Source: Macropodus opercularis
Lineage: Eukaryota > Chordata > Actinopteri > Anabantiformes > Osphronemidae
Assembly: GCA_030770545.1 (NCBI GenBank)
Contig: JAUCMP010000029.1
Location: 310,001 to 374,000, forward strand
Reading direction: 5' to 3'
Length of the DNA stretch: 64,000 nucleotides
Shown: positions 47,603-58,031 of the stretch, piece by piece
Layout: the number at the start of each line of letters is the position of its first letter
Numbering within the stretch: position 1 is the first letter of the stretch
Notes under the pieces: model-generated
What the model was told of the DNA's origin: nothing
The model's database searches: none
Seen by the model: the letters and a program-made list of their open reading frames with translations, nothing else
Program-made: the position numbers and the translations under genes

Positions 47603-47842
47603 TGAAAAATCAAACAGAAAAATGCCGCCGTTCGCCGTGGCTTCCCTCGCAAAAAAAAGTAACAAAAAGCGCCCCCGAACGGACAGATCCGCCGGGGGGA
47701 AAAAAATACGTAGAAAACAAAATCACTATCAAAGGATAGCACAAAAACACCATGAACAAAGAAAAGCTCGCCAGCAAGAAACCCTGGCTGAACACAGGAA
47801 ATGCTCACAGCTGCTACCACTTCCCTGATTGCGCATGTGACG

Positions 47843-47865
47843 TTGAAGGTGGTATGGCCATAAGC
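47843..47865 (-). pseudogene. 5S rRNA gene split by the second Mutsu-like LINE, 5' part
   Basis: RNA positions 1-23 of the 5S gene whose 3' part is at 41801-41895, with a class B upstream TATA-like box (GATATAA). The flank at 47840-47842 also matches the target (ACG), which suggests a short target duplication. Confidence 0.93.
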
Positions 47866-48518
47866 GACAAACCTGTACCACATTATATCTTTTGAAGGTG
47901 ACTATATGACAGACTGTCACAACTATCTGCTCATCAATGACATATGTGTAACCAAGATGGAGAATCACCCAATGTTGCGTTGAAAGAGAAAAGAAAAGGC
48001 TTACAGCACCTGGTATTCCCAGGCGGTCTCCCGTCCAAGTACTAGCCAGGGCCTACCTTGCTTGGCTTTCGAGTTCGAATGAGATCGGGCACGTTGAAGG
48101 TGGGATGGCCGTAAGCGAGAAATTGTTACCTCATTACGTCATTTGAAGGCGACAACACGTCAGAATGTCATGACAGTCATGACTGTTACCTCATCAAGGT
48201 CATCTGCGTTACCAAAAAGGAGAATCACACAATGTTGCGTTGAAAAATAACAGAAAAGGCTTACAGCACCTGGTATTCCCAGGCGGTCTTCCGTCCAAGT
48301 ACTAGCCAGGCCCTACCTTGCTTGGCTTCCGAGTTCGAATGAGATCGGGCACGTTGAAGGTGGTATGGCCGTAAGCGACAAGTTGTTACCTCAATATGTC
48401 TTTTGAAGGCGACAACACGTCAGAATGTCATGACAGTCACGACTGTTACCTCATCAAGGTCATCTGTGTATCCAATATGGAGAATCACCAAATGTTGCGT
48501 TGAAAAATAACAGAAAAG

Positions 48519-51500
48519 GCTTACAGCACCTGGTATTCCCAGGCAGTCTCCCGTCCAAGTACAAGCCAGACCCTACCTTGCTTGGCTTCCGAGGTCGAAT
48601 GAGATCAGGCACGTTGAAGGTGGTATGGCCGTAAGCGAGAAATTGTTACCTCATTACGTCATTTGAAGGCGACAACACGTCAGAATGTCATGACAGTCAC
48701 GACTGTTACCTCATCAATGTAATCTGTGTAACCAAGATGGAGAATCACCCAATGTTGCGTTAAAAGAGAAAAGAAAAGGCTTACAGCACCTGCTATTCAC
48801 AGGCGGTCTCCCGTCCAAGTACTAGCCAGGCTCTACCTTGCTTGGCTTCCGAGTTCGAATGAGATCAGGCACGTTGAAGGTGGTATGGCCGTAAGCAACA
48901 AACCTGTACCACATTATATCTTTTGAAGGTGACTATATGTCAGACTGTCACAATTATCTGCTCATCAAGGACATATGTGTAACCAAGATGGAGAATCACC
49001 CAATGTTGCGTTGAAAGAGAAAAGAAAAGGCTTACAGCACCTGGAATTCCCAGGCGGTCTCCCGTCCAAGTACTAGCCAGGCCCTACCTTGCTTGGCTTC
49101 CGAGTTCGAATGAGATCGGGCTCGTTGAAGGTGGTATGGCCGTAAGAGAGAAATTGTTACCTCATTACGTCATTTGAAGGTGACAACACGTTGGAATGTC
49201 ATGACAGTCACGACTGTTACTTCATCAAGGTCATCTGCGTTACCAAAAAGGAGAATCACCCAATGTTGCGTTGAAAAATAACAGAAAAGGCTTACAGCAC
49301 CTGGTATTCCCAGGCGGTCTCCCGTCCAACTACTAGCCAGGCCCTACCTTGCTTGGCTTCCGAGGTCGAATGAGATCGGGCACGTTGAAGGTGGTATGGC
49401 CGTAAGCGACAAACCTGTACCACATTATATCTTTTGAAGGTGACAACACGTCAGAATGTCACAATTATCTGCTCATCAAGGACATATGTGTAACCAAGAT
49501 GGAGAATCACCCAATGTTGCGTTGAAAGAGAAAAGAAAAGGCTTACAGCACCTGGAATTACCAGGCGGTCTCCCGTCCAAGTACAAGCCAGGCCCTACCT
49601 TGCTTGGCTTCCGAGTTCGAATGAGATCGGGCACGTTGAAGGTGGTATGGCCGTAAGCGAGAAGTTGTTACCTCATTACGTCATTTGAAGGTGACAACAC
49701 GTTGGAATGTCATGACAGTCACGACTGTTACTTCATCAAGGTCATCTGCGTTACCAAAAAGGAGAATCACCCAATGTTGCGTTGAAAAATAACAGAAAAG
49801 GCTTACAGCACCTGGTATTCCCAGGCAGTCTCCCGTCCAACTACTAGCCAGGCCCTACCTTGCTTGGCTTCCGAGGTCGAATGAGATCGGGCACGTTGAA
49901 GGTGGTATGGCCGTAAGCGACAAGTTGTTACCTCAATATGTCTTTTGAAGGCGACAACACGTCAGAATGTCATGACAGTCACGACTGTTACCTCATCAAG
50001 GTCATCTGTGTATCCAATATGGAGAATCACCAAATGTTGCGTTGAAAAATAACAGAAAAGGCTTACAGCACCTGGTACTCCCAGGCAGTCTCCCGTCCAA
50101 GTACAAGCCAGGCCCTACCTTGCTTGGCTTCCGAGGTCGAATGAGATCAGGCACGTTGAAGGTGGTATGGCCGTACGCGAGAAATTGTTACCTCATTACG
50201 TCATTTGAAGGCGACAACACGTCAGAATGTCATGACAGTCACGACTGTTACCTCATCAATGTCATCTGTGTAACCAAGATGGAGAATCACCCAATGTTGC
50301 GTTAAAAGAGAAAAGAAAAGGCTTACAGCATCTGCTATTCACAGGCGGTCTCCCGTCCAAGTACTAGCCAGGCCCTACCTTGCTTGGCTTCCGAGTTCGA
50401 ATGAGATCAGGCACGTTGAAGGTGGTATGGCCGTAAGCGACAAACCTGTACCACATTATATCTTTTGAAGGTGACTATATGTCAGACTGTCACAATTATC
50501 TGCTCATCAAGGACATATGTGTAACCAAGATGGAGAATCACCCAATGTTGCGTTGAAAGAGAAAAGAAAAGGCTTACAGCACCTGGAATTCTCAGGCGGT
50601 CTCCCGTCCAAGTACAAGCCAGGCCCTACCTTGCTTGGCTTCCGAGTTCGAATGAGATCGGGCTCGTTGAAGGTGGTATGGCCGTAAGAGAGAAATTGTT
50701 ACCTCATTACGTCATTTGAAGGTGACAACACGTTGGAATGTCATGACAGTCACGACTGTTACTTCATCAAGGTCATCTGCGTTACCAAAAAGAAGAATCA
50801 CCCAATGTTGCGTTGAAAAATAACAGAAAAGGCTTACAGCACCTGGTATTCCCAGGCGGTCTCCCGTCCAACTACTAGCCAGGCCCTACCTTGCTTGGCT
50901 TCCGAGGTCGAATGAGATCGGGCACGTTGAAGGTGGTATGGCCGTAAGCGACAAACCTGTACCACATTATATCTTTTGAAGGTGACAACACGTCAGAATG
51001 TCACAATTATCTGCTCATCAAGGACATATGTGTAACCAAGATGGAGAATCACCCAATGTTGCGTTGAAGGAGAAAAGAAAAGGCTTACAGCACCTGGAAT
51101 TACCAGGCGGTCTCCCGTCCAAGTACAAGCCAGCCCCTACCTTGCTTGGCTTCCGAGTTCGAATGAGATCGGGCACGTTGAAGGTGGAATGGCCGTAAGC
51201 GAGAAATTGTTACCTCATTACGTCATTTGAAGGCGACAACACGTCAGAATGTCATGACAGTCACGACTGTTACCTCATCAATGTCATCTGTGTAACCAAG
51301 ATGGAGAATCACCCAATGTTGCGTTGAAAGAGAAAAGAAAAGGCTTACAGCACCTGGTATTCCCAGGCGGTCTCCCGTCCAAGTACTAGCCAGGCCCTAC
51401 CTTGCTTGGCTTCCGAGTTCGAATGAGATCGGGCACGTTGAAGGTGGTATGGCCGTAAGCGAGAAATTATTACCTCATTACGTCATTTGAAGGCGACAAC

Positions 51501-51603
51501 ATATCAGAATGTCATGACAGTCACGACTGTTACCTCATCAATGTCATCTGTGTAACCAAGATGGAGAATCACCCAATGTTGCATTGAAAGAGAAAAGAAA
51601 AGG
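48519..51603. repeat. Higher-order 5S repeat, period 1,542 bp
   Basis: Private changes recur at this offset: CTATTCACAGGCGG in genes 48779 and 50321, the spacer change GCGTTAAAAGAG just before them, the GTAAGAG gene ends at 49147 and 50689, and GTCCAACTACTAGCC at 49290 and 50832. The period equals two 251-bp and four 260-bp units. Confidence 0.8.
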
Positions 51604-51720
51604 CTTACAGCACCTGGTATTCCCAGGTGGTCTCCAATCCAAGTACTAGTCAGGCCCTACCTTGCTTGGCTTCCGAGTTCGAATGAGATCGGGCACGTTG
51701 AAGGTGGTATGGCCGTAAGC

Positions 51721-53897
51721 AACAAACCTGTACCACATTATATCTTTTGAAGGTGACTATATGTCAGACTGTCACTACTATCTGCTCATCAAGGACATAT
51801 GTGTAACCAAGATGGAGAATCACCCAATGTTGCGTTGAAAGAGAAAAGAAAAGGCTTACAGCACCTGGTATTCCCAGGCGGTGTCCCGTCCAAGTACTAG
51901 ACAGGCCCAACCTTGCTTGGCTTTCGAGGTCGAATGAGATCGGGCACGTTGAAGGTGGTATGGCCGTAAGCGACAAATTGTTACTTCAATATGTCTTTTG
52001 AAGGCGACAACACGTCAGAATGTCATCACAGTCACAACTGTTACCTCATCAAGGTCATCTGTGTAACCAATATGGAGAATCACCAAATGTTGCGTTGAAA
52101 AATAACAGAAAAGGCTTACAGCACCTGGTATTCCCAGGCGGTCTCCCGTCCAAGTACTAGCCAGGCCCTACTTTGCTTGGCTTCCGAGTTCGAATGAGAT
52201 CAGGCACGTTGAAGGTGGTATGGCCGTAAGCGGCAAACCTGTACCACATTATATCTTTTGAAGGTGACTATATGTCAGACTGTCACAACTATCTGCTCAT
52301 CAAGGACATATGTGTAACCAAGATGGAGAATCACCCAATGTTGCGTTGAAAGAGAAAAGAAAAGGCTTACAGCACCTGGTATTCCCAGGCGGTCTCCCGT
52401 CCAAGTACTAGCCAGGCCCTACCTTGCTTGGCTTCCGAGTTCGAATGAGATCGGGCACGTTGAAGGTGGTATGGCCGTAAGCGACAAGTTGTTACCTCAA
52501 TATGTCTTTTGAAGGCGACAACACGTCAGAATGTCATGACAGTCACAACTGTTACCTCATCAAGGTCATCTGCGTTACTAAAAAGGAGAATCACCTAATG
52601 TTGCGTTGAAAAATAACAGAAAAGGCTTACAGCACCTGGTATTCCCAGGCGGTCTCCCGTCCAAGTACTAGCCAGGCCCTACTTTGCTTGGCTTCCGAGT
52701 TCAAATGAGATCAGGCACGTTGAAGGTGGTATGGCCGTAAGCGGCAAACCTGTACCACATTATATCTTTTGAAGGTGACTATATGTCAGACTGTCACAAC
52801 TATCTGCTCATCAAGGACATATGTGTAACCAAGATGGAGAATCACCCAATGTTGCGTTGAAAGAGAAAAGAAAAGGCTTACAGCACCTGGTATTCCCAGG
52901 CGGTGTCCCGTCCAAGTACTAGACAGGCCCAACCTTGCTTGGCTTTCGAGGTCGAATGAGATCGGGCACGTTGAAGGTGGTATGGCCGTAAGCGACAAAT
53001 TGTTACTTCAATATGTCTTTTGAAGGCGACAACACGTCAGAATGTCATCACAGTCACAACTGTTACCTCATCAAGGTCATCTGTGTAACCAATATGGAGA
53101 ATCACATAATGTTGCGTTGAAAAATAACAGAAAAGGCTTACAGCACCTGGTATTCCCAGGCGGTCTCCCGTCCAAGTACTAGCCAGGCCCTACTTTGCTT
53201 GGCTTCCGAGTTCGAATGAGATCAGGCACGTTGAAGGTGGTATGGCCGTAAGCGGCAAACCTGTACCACATTATATCTTTTGAAGGTGACTATATGTCAG
53301 ACTGTCACAACTATCTGCTCATCAAGGACATATGTGTAACCAAGATGGAGAATCACCCAATGTTGCGTTGAAAGAGAAAAGAAAAGGCTTACAGCACCTG
53401 GTATTCCCAGGCGGTCTCCCGTCCAAGTACTAGCCAGGCCCTACCTTGCTTGGCTTCCGAGTTCGAATGAGATCGGGCACGTTGAAGGTGGTATGGCCGT
53501 AAGCGACAAGTTGTTACCTCAATATGTCTTTTGAAGGCGACAACACGTCAGAATGTCATGACAGTCACAACTGTTACCTCATCAAGGTCATCTGCGTTAC
53601 TAAAAAGGAGAATCACCTAATGTTGCGTTGAAAAATAACAGAAAAGGCTTACAGCACCTGGTATTCCCAGGCGGTCTCCCGTCCAAGTACTAGCCAGGCC
53701 CTACTTTGCTTGTCTTCCGAGTTCGAATGAGATCGGGCACGTTGAAGGTGGTATGGCCGTAAGCGACAAAACTGTACCACATTATATCTTTTGAAGGCGA
53801 CTATATGTCAGACTGTCACAACTATCTGCTCATCAAGGACATATGTGTAACCAAGATGGAGAATCACCCAATGTTGCATTGAAAGAGAAAAGAAAAT
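51721..53897. repeat. Higher-order 5S repeat, period 1,022 bp
   Basis: A four-unit block (two 251-bp and two 260-bp units) present about twice. Shared changes are GTGTCCCGTCC with CTAGACAGGCCC (51854, 52876), CCCTACTTTGCTTGG (52114, 52625, 53136, 53647) and GTAAGCGGCAAACC (52231, 52742, 53253). A related version reappears at 60296 and 60816. Confidence 0.8.
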
Positions 53898-54336
53898 GCT
53901 TACAGCACCTGGTTCTCCCAGGAGGTCTCACGTCCAAGTACTAGCCAGGCCCTACCTTGCTTGGCTTCCGAGGTCGAATGAGATCGAGCACGTTGAAGGT
54001 GGTATGGCCGTAAGCGAGAAATTGTTACCTCATTACGTCATTTGAAGGCGACAACACGTCAGAATGTCATGACAGTCACGACTGTTACCTCATCAATGTC
54101 ATCTGTGTAACCAATATGGAGAATCACCCAATGTTGCGTTGAAAAATAACAGAAAAGGCTTACAGCACCTGGTATTCCCAGGCTGTCTCCCGTCCAAGTA
54201 CTAGCCAGGGCCTACCTTGCTTGGCTTCCGCGTTCGAATGAGATCGGGCACGTCGAAGGTGGTATGGCCGTAAGCAATTAACCTGTACCACATTATATCT
54301 TTTGAAGGTGACTATATGTCAGACTGTCACAATTAT

Positions 54337-54926
54337 TCAATTCAATTCAACTTTATTTATATAGCGCCAATTCACAACATCAGTTATCTCAGGGCACTTT
54401 ACAAGTAAGGTTTTAAGACCTTACACAACTAAACCCAACAATTCCCACATAGAGCAAGCTTTTAATTGTAGCCAATCGATAAATTGTACAGTTAAATAGC
54501 GACAGCGGAGAGGAAAAACTCCCTCTCTAACGAGGAAGAAACCTCCAGCAGACCCAGGCTCAGTGTGGGCGGCCATCTGCCTTGACCGGTTGGGGTGAGG
54601 GGATAGAGAAGAGAGAAAAGGACACAACCACAGCAAAAAAACAAGCAGCAACAGAACACAGGCAGGATGGTTGGACCAGCAACTGAACACTGGAGACACA
54701 CGACTCTGAGTCTGATGATACCTGTAGATGAGGATAGAGAGAGACAGAAGGGGAGAAGCACAACTAGGAGAGAAAAGGGACAAAGTTAGTCACATGTGGA
54801 AATGGAGGCATGTTAGTGGATAGAAGAAAAAGAGAAAAAAGAGCTCAGTCAATAAAGGACGTCCCCCAGCAGTCTAAGTCTATAGCAGCTTAACTAAGAG
54901 ATGGTTCAGGGTGACCAGAACCATCT
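54337..54926 (-). other. L2 3' untranslated region of the full-length copy
   Basis: Contains the same terminal hairpin (GTAAGGT with ACCTTAC, 54408-54430 area), the sequence GCGCCAATTCACAACATCAG on the plus strand, and C/T-rich stretches in the sense direction. No gene is seen here; ORFs of 67-120 codons are also present in the other copy because of recent common origin. Confidence 0.75.
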
Positions 54927-57900
54927 CTAACTATACGCTTTGTCAAAAAGAAAGGTTTTAAGCCTAGTTTTAAAACTAGAGAGGGTGTCTGCTTCTCGAA
55001 CCTGGACTGGAAGCTGGTTCCATAGGAGAGGAGCTTGGTAGCTAAATGCTCTGCCTCCTGTTCTACATTTAGAAACTCTAGGAGCCACAAGTAGACCAGC
55101 GCTCTGAGAACGAAGCGTTCTGTTGGGAGCATAAGGAGCCATGAGGTCTTTAAGATAAGATGGAGCTTTATTATGAAGAGCTTTGTAAGTGAGGAGAAGA
55201 ATTTTGAATTCTATCCTAGTTTTGACAGGGAGCCAATGCAGAGAAGCTAATGTTGGAGAAATGTGATCTCTCTTCCTAAGTCCAGTCAGAACTCTGGCTG
55301 CAGCATTTTGAATTAATTGGAGGATTTTCAAAGAGTTATTGGGACAACCTATGAGTAGCGAGTTACAGTAGTCAAGCCTAGAGGTAACAAATGCATGGAT
55401 TAATTTTTCAGCATCACTCTGTGAGAGGATGCTCCTAATTTTAGCAATATTCCTCAGGTGGAAGTAGGCGGTTCTAGAGATTTCTTTAATATATGGTGTA
55501 AAGGACAGATCTTGGTCAACAATGACACCAAGGTTCCTCACAGTAGAACTTGAAGCTAACGTTATGTCATCCAGAGTAATAATCTGATTCAATAAAGAGT
55601 CTCTCTGGTTTTTAGCACCAATTATAATAACCTCAGTTTTATCTGAATTCAGTTGGAGAAAGTTATGGGACATCCAGGATTTGATATCATTTAAACAAGT
55701 TTGAAGTTTGACTAATTGGTTTGTTTCCTCTGGTTTCATGGACAAATATAACTGAGTATCATCTGCATAGCAGTGGAAATTTATAGAATGTTTTCTAATA
55801 ATATTACCAAGGGGAGACATGTAAAGACTGAAAAGTATTGGACCAAGCACAGAACCCTGTGGAACTCCAAAGCTAATTCCTGTGCGGATGGAAGATTGAT
55901 CATGAACATGGACGAATTGGAATCTGTTCAACAGATAAGACTTAAACCATCCCAGTGCTTTTCCTTTAATCCCAATGCTATGTTCCAGTCTCTGCAATAG
56001 AATCTTGTGATCTATCGTATCAAATGCTGAACTAAGATCTAACAGGACAAGTACAGAAACTAGACCATTGTCTGAAGCTGTGAGAAGATCATTAGTGACT
56101 CTAATCAGAGCTGTTTCTGTGCTATGATGTAATCTGAATCCTGACTGGAAATCTTCATATAGGTCATTTCTACGCAAGTGGTCACATAATTGTTTAGCTA
56201 CGTTTTTTTCAAGAACTTTAGAAATAAAGGGCAGATTGGATATAGGCCTATAATTTGCAAGTTCTCTAGGGTCAAGAGTAGGTTTTTTCAATAAAGGTTT
56301 GACCACAGCAACTTTAAAAGCCTGTGGTACGTAGCCTGTAACCAGCGATTGGTTGATTTGATTTAATATGGACGTGCTGATTAATGGAAGAATTTCTTTG
56401 AGTAATCTGGTTGGGATTGGGTCTAAGAGACAAGTAGCTGGTTTAGCAGAGTTAATTATTGAAGTTAACTCAGTCTGATCTATGGGGGAAAAACAGTTTA
56501 AGTAAGACATAGGTCTAACCAGCAGATATAAGGCTGTTGGATCTGCAGATCGGTTTATGACTTTTGTTGACAGATTCTGATAAATCTTTTCTCTAATGGT
56601 TATGATTTTATTGGTAAAGAAATTCATAAAGTCGTTGCTGCTGAGATTTAAAGGGACACTAGGCTCAACACAACTATGACTCTTAGTCAGCCTGGCTACA
56701 GTGCTGAAAAGAAACCTGGGGTTGTTTTTATTTTCCTCAATTAATGATGAATAGTATGTGGTTCTAGCAACCCGAAGTGCTTTTTTATATAGTATTAAAC
56801 TGTTTTTCCATGCTAGACAGGATTCACCTAATTTGTTGGAACGCCACAATCTTTCTAGTTTTCGAGTCCTCTGCTTAAGGCTGCGGATCTCAGAGTTATA
56901 CCATGGAGCCAACCTCCTCTGATTCACTGGCTTCTTCTTCAGAGGAGCAACAGTGTCTAAAATTGTACGCAGTGAAGCTGCAGCATCATCAACAAGACAA
57001 TCTACCTGCTCATGATTCAGATGACTGCTCTCCTCTGTGTAGCTACAAGGGAATGAGACAAAAGATGATGGAATCATCTCCTTAAATCTAATAACAGCAT
57101 CATCAGATAAACATCTGCTGTAATAGAACTTATTTCCAACTGTTGTCAGGTCTGTTATGGTAAATTCAAATTTTATTAAGAAATGGTCAGATAACAGAGG
57201 GTTTTGAGGCAGAACTTTTAAATGATCAATCTCAACCCCATAAGTCAGGACAAGATCGAGAGTATGATTAAGACAGTGAGTGGGTTCATTCACATGCTGA
57301 CTAAAACCAATAGAATCCAGTAGTGAATTAAATGAAATGTTGAGACAGTTACTGTCAACATCTACATGGATGTTAAAGTCGCCCACTACAATCACTTTAT
57401 CTGTGCTGAGAACTAAGTTAGATAAAAACTCTGAGAATTCAGTTAAGAACTCTGAATATGGACCAGGAGGACGGTAGACAACACAGAACACAACTGGTTT
57501 CTGGGTTTTACAGTCTGAGTGAGAAAGGCTCAGAGTGAGGCTCTCAAAAGAATTATAGTTATGTTTAGGGCTAGGAATAATTAATAAATCTGAGTTATAT
57601 ATTGCTGCTACTCCTCCACCTCTGCCTGAACTTCTAGGAATATGATGGTTGATGTGACTGGTTGGAGTTGACTCATTCAGACAAACGTATTCATCCTGCT
57701 GCAGCCAGGTTTCAGTGAGACTAAATAAATCTATGTGATGGTCACTTATCAAGTCATTTATTAACAGAGATTTAGAAGAGAGAGATCTGATATTTAATAG
57801 ACCACATTTAATTATTTTATTGTTACTTTGTTCTGTAAGAGGAGCTGTCTTGATGTTTATTAGATTCCTGTGAATCACTCCTCTTTTATTTATTTGTGAT

Positions 57901-58025
57901 TTATATAATTTAGGTGGTCGGGGAGCAGACACAGTCTCGATGGGAGTGTTATAGCTACGAGCGGGTGGCGGCTGAGAGTCTGCAGAGAGGCGTGTAAGAC
58001 TGCGACACTGCGTCCTGGGCTCCAC
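54927..58025 (-). CDS. L2 ORF2: endonuclease and reverse transcriptase, about 1,032 aa
   Basis: Nicks DNA and performs target-primed reverse transcription of L2 RNA. The endonuclease domain spans about residues 70-300: CGLLNIRSLSSKS, SLTETWL, GGGVAAIY, VVYRPPG, GDFN at 215-218 and LLSDHFLIKF. The reverse transcriptase domain spans about 540-800: ANYRPISNLPFISKVLEK, LLDLSSAFDTIDH, FGVPQGSVLGPILF and YADD at 753-756. The C-terminus ends FLFDKAYS. No stop or frameshift interrupts it. The start is unclear: position 58025 is GTG, no ATG lies in frame nearby, and the frame is the same as that of the ORF1 3' half, separated only by one TGA at 58034-58032. Translation may depend on termination-reinitiation or read-through, or the original start was lost. 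Confidence 0.94.
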   Translation of the reverse strand: MEPRTQCRSLTRLSADSQPPPARSYNTPIETVSAPRPPKLYKSQINKRGVIHRNLINIKTAPLTEQSNNKIIKCGLLNIRSLSSKSLLINDLISDHHIDLFSLTETWLQQDEYVCLNESTPTSHINHHIPRSSGRGGGVAAIYNSDLLIIPSPKHNYNSFESLTLSLSHSDCKTQKPVVFCVVYRPPGPYSEFLTEFSEFLSNLVLSTDKVIVVGDFNIHVDVDSNCLNISFNSLLDSIGFSQHVNEPTHCLNHTLDLVLTYGVEIDHLKVLPQNPLLSDHFLIKFEFTITDLTTVGNKFYYSRCLSDDAVIRFKEMIPSSFVSFPCSYTEESSHLNHEQVDCLVDDAAASLRTILDTVAPLKKKPVNQRRLAPWYNSEIRSLKQRTRKLERLWRSNKLGESCLAWKNSLILYKKALRVARTTYYSSLIEENKNNPRFLFSTVARLTKSHSCVEPSVPLNLSSNDFMNFFTNKIITIREKIYQNLSTKVINRSADPTALYLLVRPMSYLNCFSPIDQTELTSIINSAKPATCLLDPIPTRLLKEILPLISTSILNQINQSLVTGYVPQAFKVAVVKPLLKKPTLDPRELANYRPISNLPFISKVLEKNVAKQLCDHLRRNDLYEDFQSGFRLHHSTETALIRVTNDLLTASDNGLVSVLVLLDLSSAFDTIDHKILLQRLEHSIGIKGKALGWFKSYLLNRFQFVHVHDQSSIRTGISFGVPQGSVLGPILFSLYMSPLGNIIRKHSINFHCYADDTQLYLSMKPEETNQLVKLQTCLNDIKSWMSHNFLQLNSDKTEVIIIGAKNQRDSLLNQIITLDDITLASSSTVRNLGVIVDQDLSFTPYIKEISRTAYFHLRNIAKIRSILSQSDAEKLIHAFVTSRLDYCNSLLIGCPNNSLKILQLIQNAAARVLTGLRKRDHISPTLASLHWLPVKTRIEFKILLLTYKALHNKAPSYLKDLMAPYAPNRTLRSQSAGLLVAPRVSKCRTGGRAFSYQAPLLWNQLPVQVREADTLSSFKTRLKTFLFDKAYS

Positions 58026-58031
58026 TCTGGG

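Larger units (their letters stand above)
41896..47842 (-). mobile_element. Mutsu-like (Tx1-group) LINE in a 5S gene, both ORFs open
   Basis: A 5.9-kb non-LTR retrotransposon in the sense orientation of the 5S gene it interrupts. The 3' end is a 23-nt A run (T run at 41896-41918) preceded by GATAATAAAAGAC, identical to the first copy. The 5' flank repeats ACG or ACGTT from the target (47840-47844), so a 3-5 bp target duplication is possible, although the poly(T) makes its limit uncertain. Order on the minus strand: 5' UTR 47603-47842 with a GC-rich hairpin at 47670-47699, ORF1 512 aa, 43-bp gap with a 17-nt C run, ORF2 1,262 aa, 3' UTR 41919-42231. It looks full-length and potentially mobile. 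The name follows the zebrafish 5S-specific Mutsu elements; membership is inferred. Confidence 0.94.
47999..54275 (-). rRNA. 5S rRNA gene cluster, 25 genes
   Basis: Twenty-five 118-bp minus-strand 5S genes with left ends at 47999, 48259, 48519, 48779, 49030, 49290, 49541, 49801, 50061, 50321, 50572, 50832, 51083, 51343, 51603, 51854, 52114, 52365, 52625, 52876, 53136, 53387, 53647, 53898 and 54158. Genes at 49030 and 50572 have lost the normal first base (GTAAGA instead of GTAAGC on the plus strand), and the gene at 50061 has GTACGC. Genes at 51854 and 52876 share GGTGTCCCG with TAGACAGGCCCAACC, which alters box C-proximal and intermediate-element bases. Two higher-order periods are visible: 1,542 bp (48519 and 50061) and 1,022 bp (51854 and 52876). 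Confidence 0.94.

Noticed and set aside
46923..47828. 301-codon ORF on the plus strand opposite the LINE ORF1
   Set aside because: Antisense shadow of the GC-rich ORF1; composition is Ser/Ala/Pro/Arg-rich without domains, and the equivalent region of the first copy does not keep the frame.
47527..47883. 118-codon ORF running from 5S sequence into the LINE 5' UTR as a fusion gene
   Set aside because: It begins in the split 5S gene and reads the 5' UTR in a frame different from ORF1; the similar ORF in the first copy does not match it.
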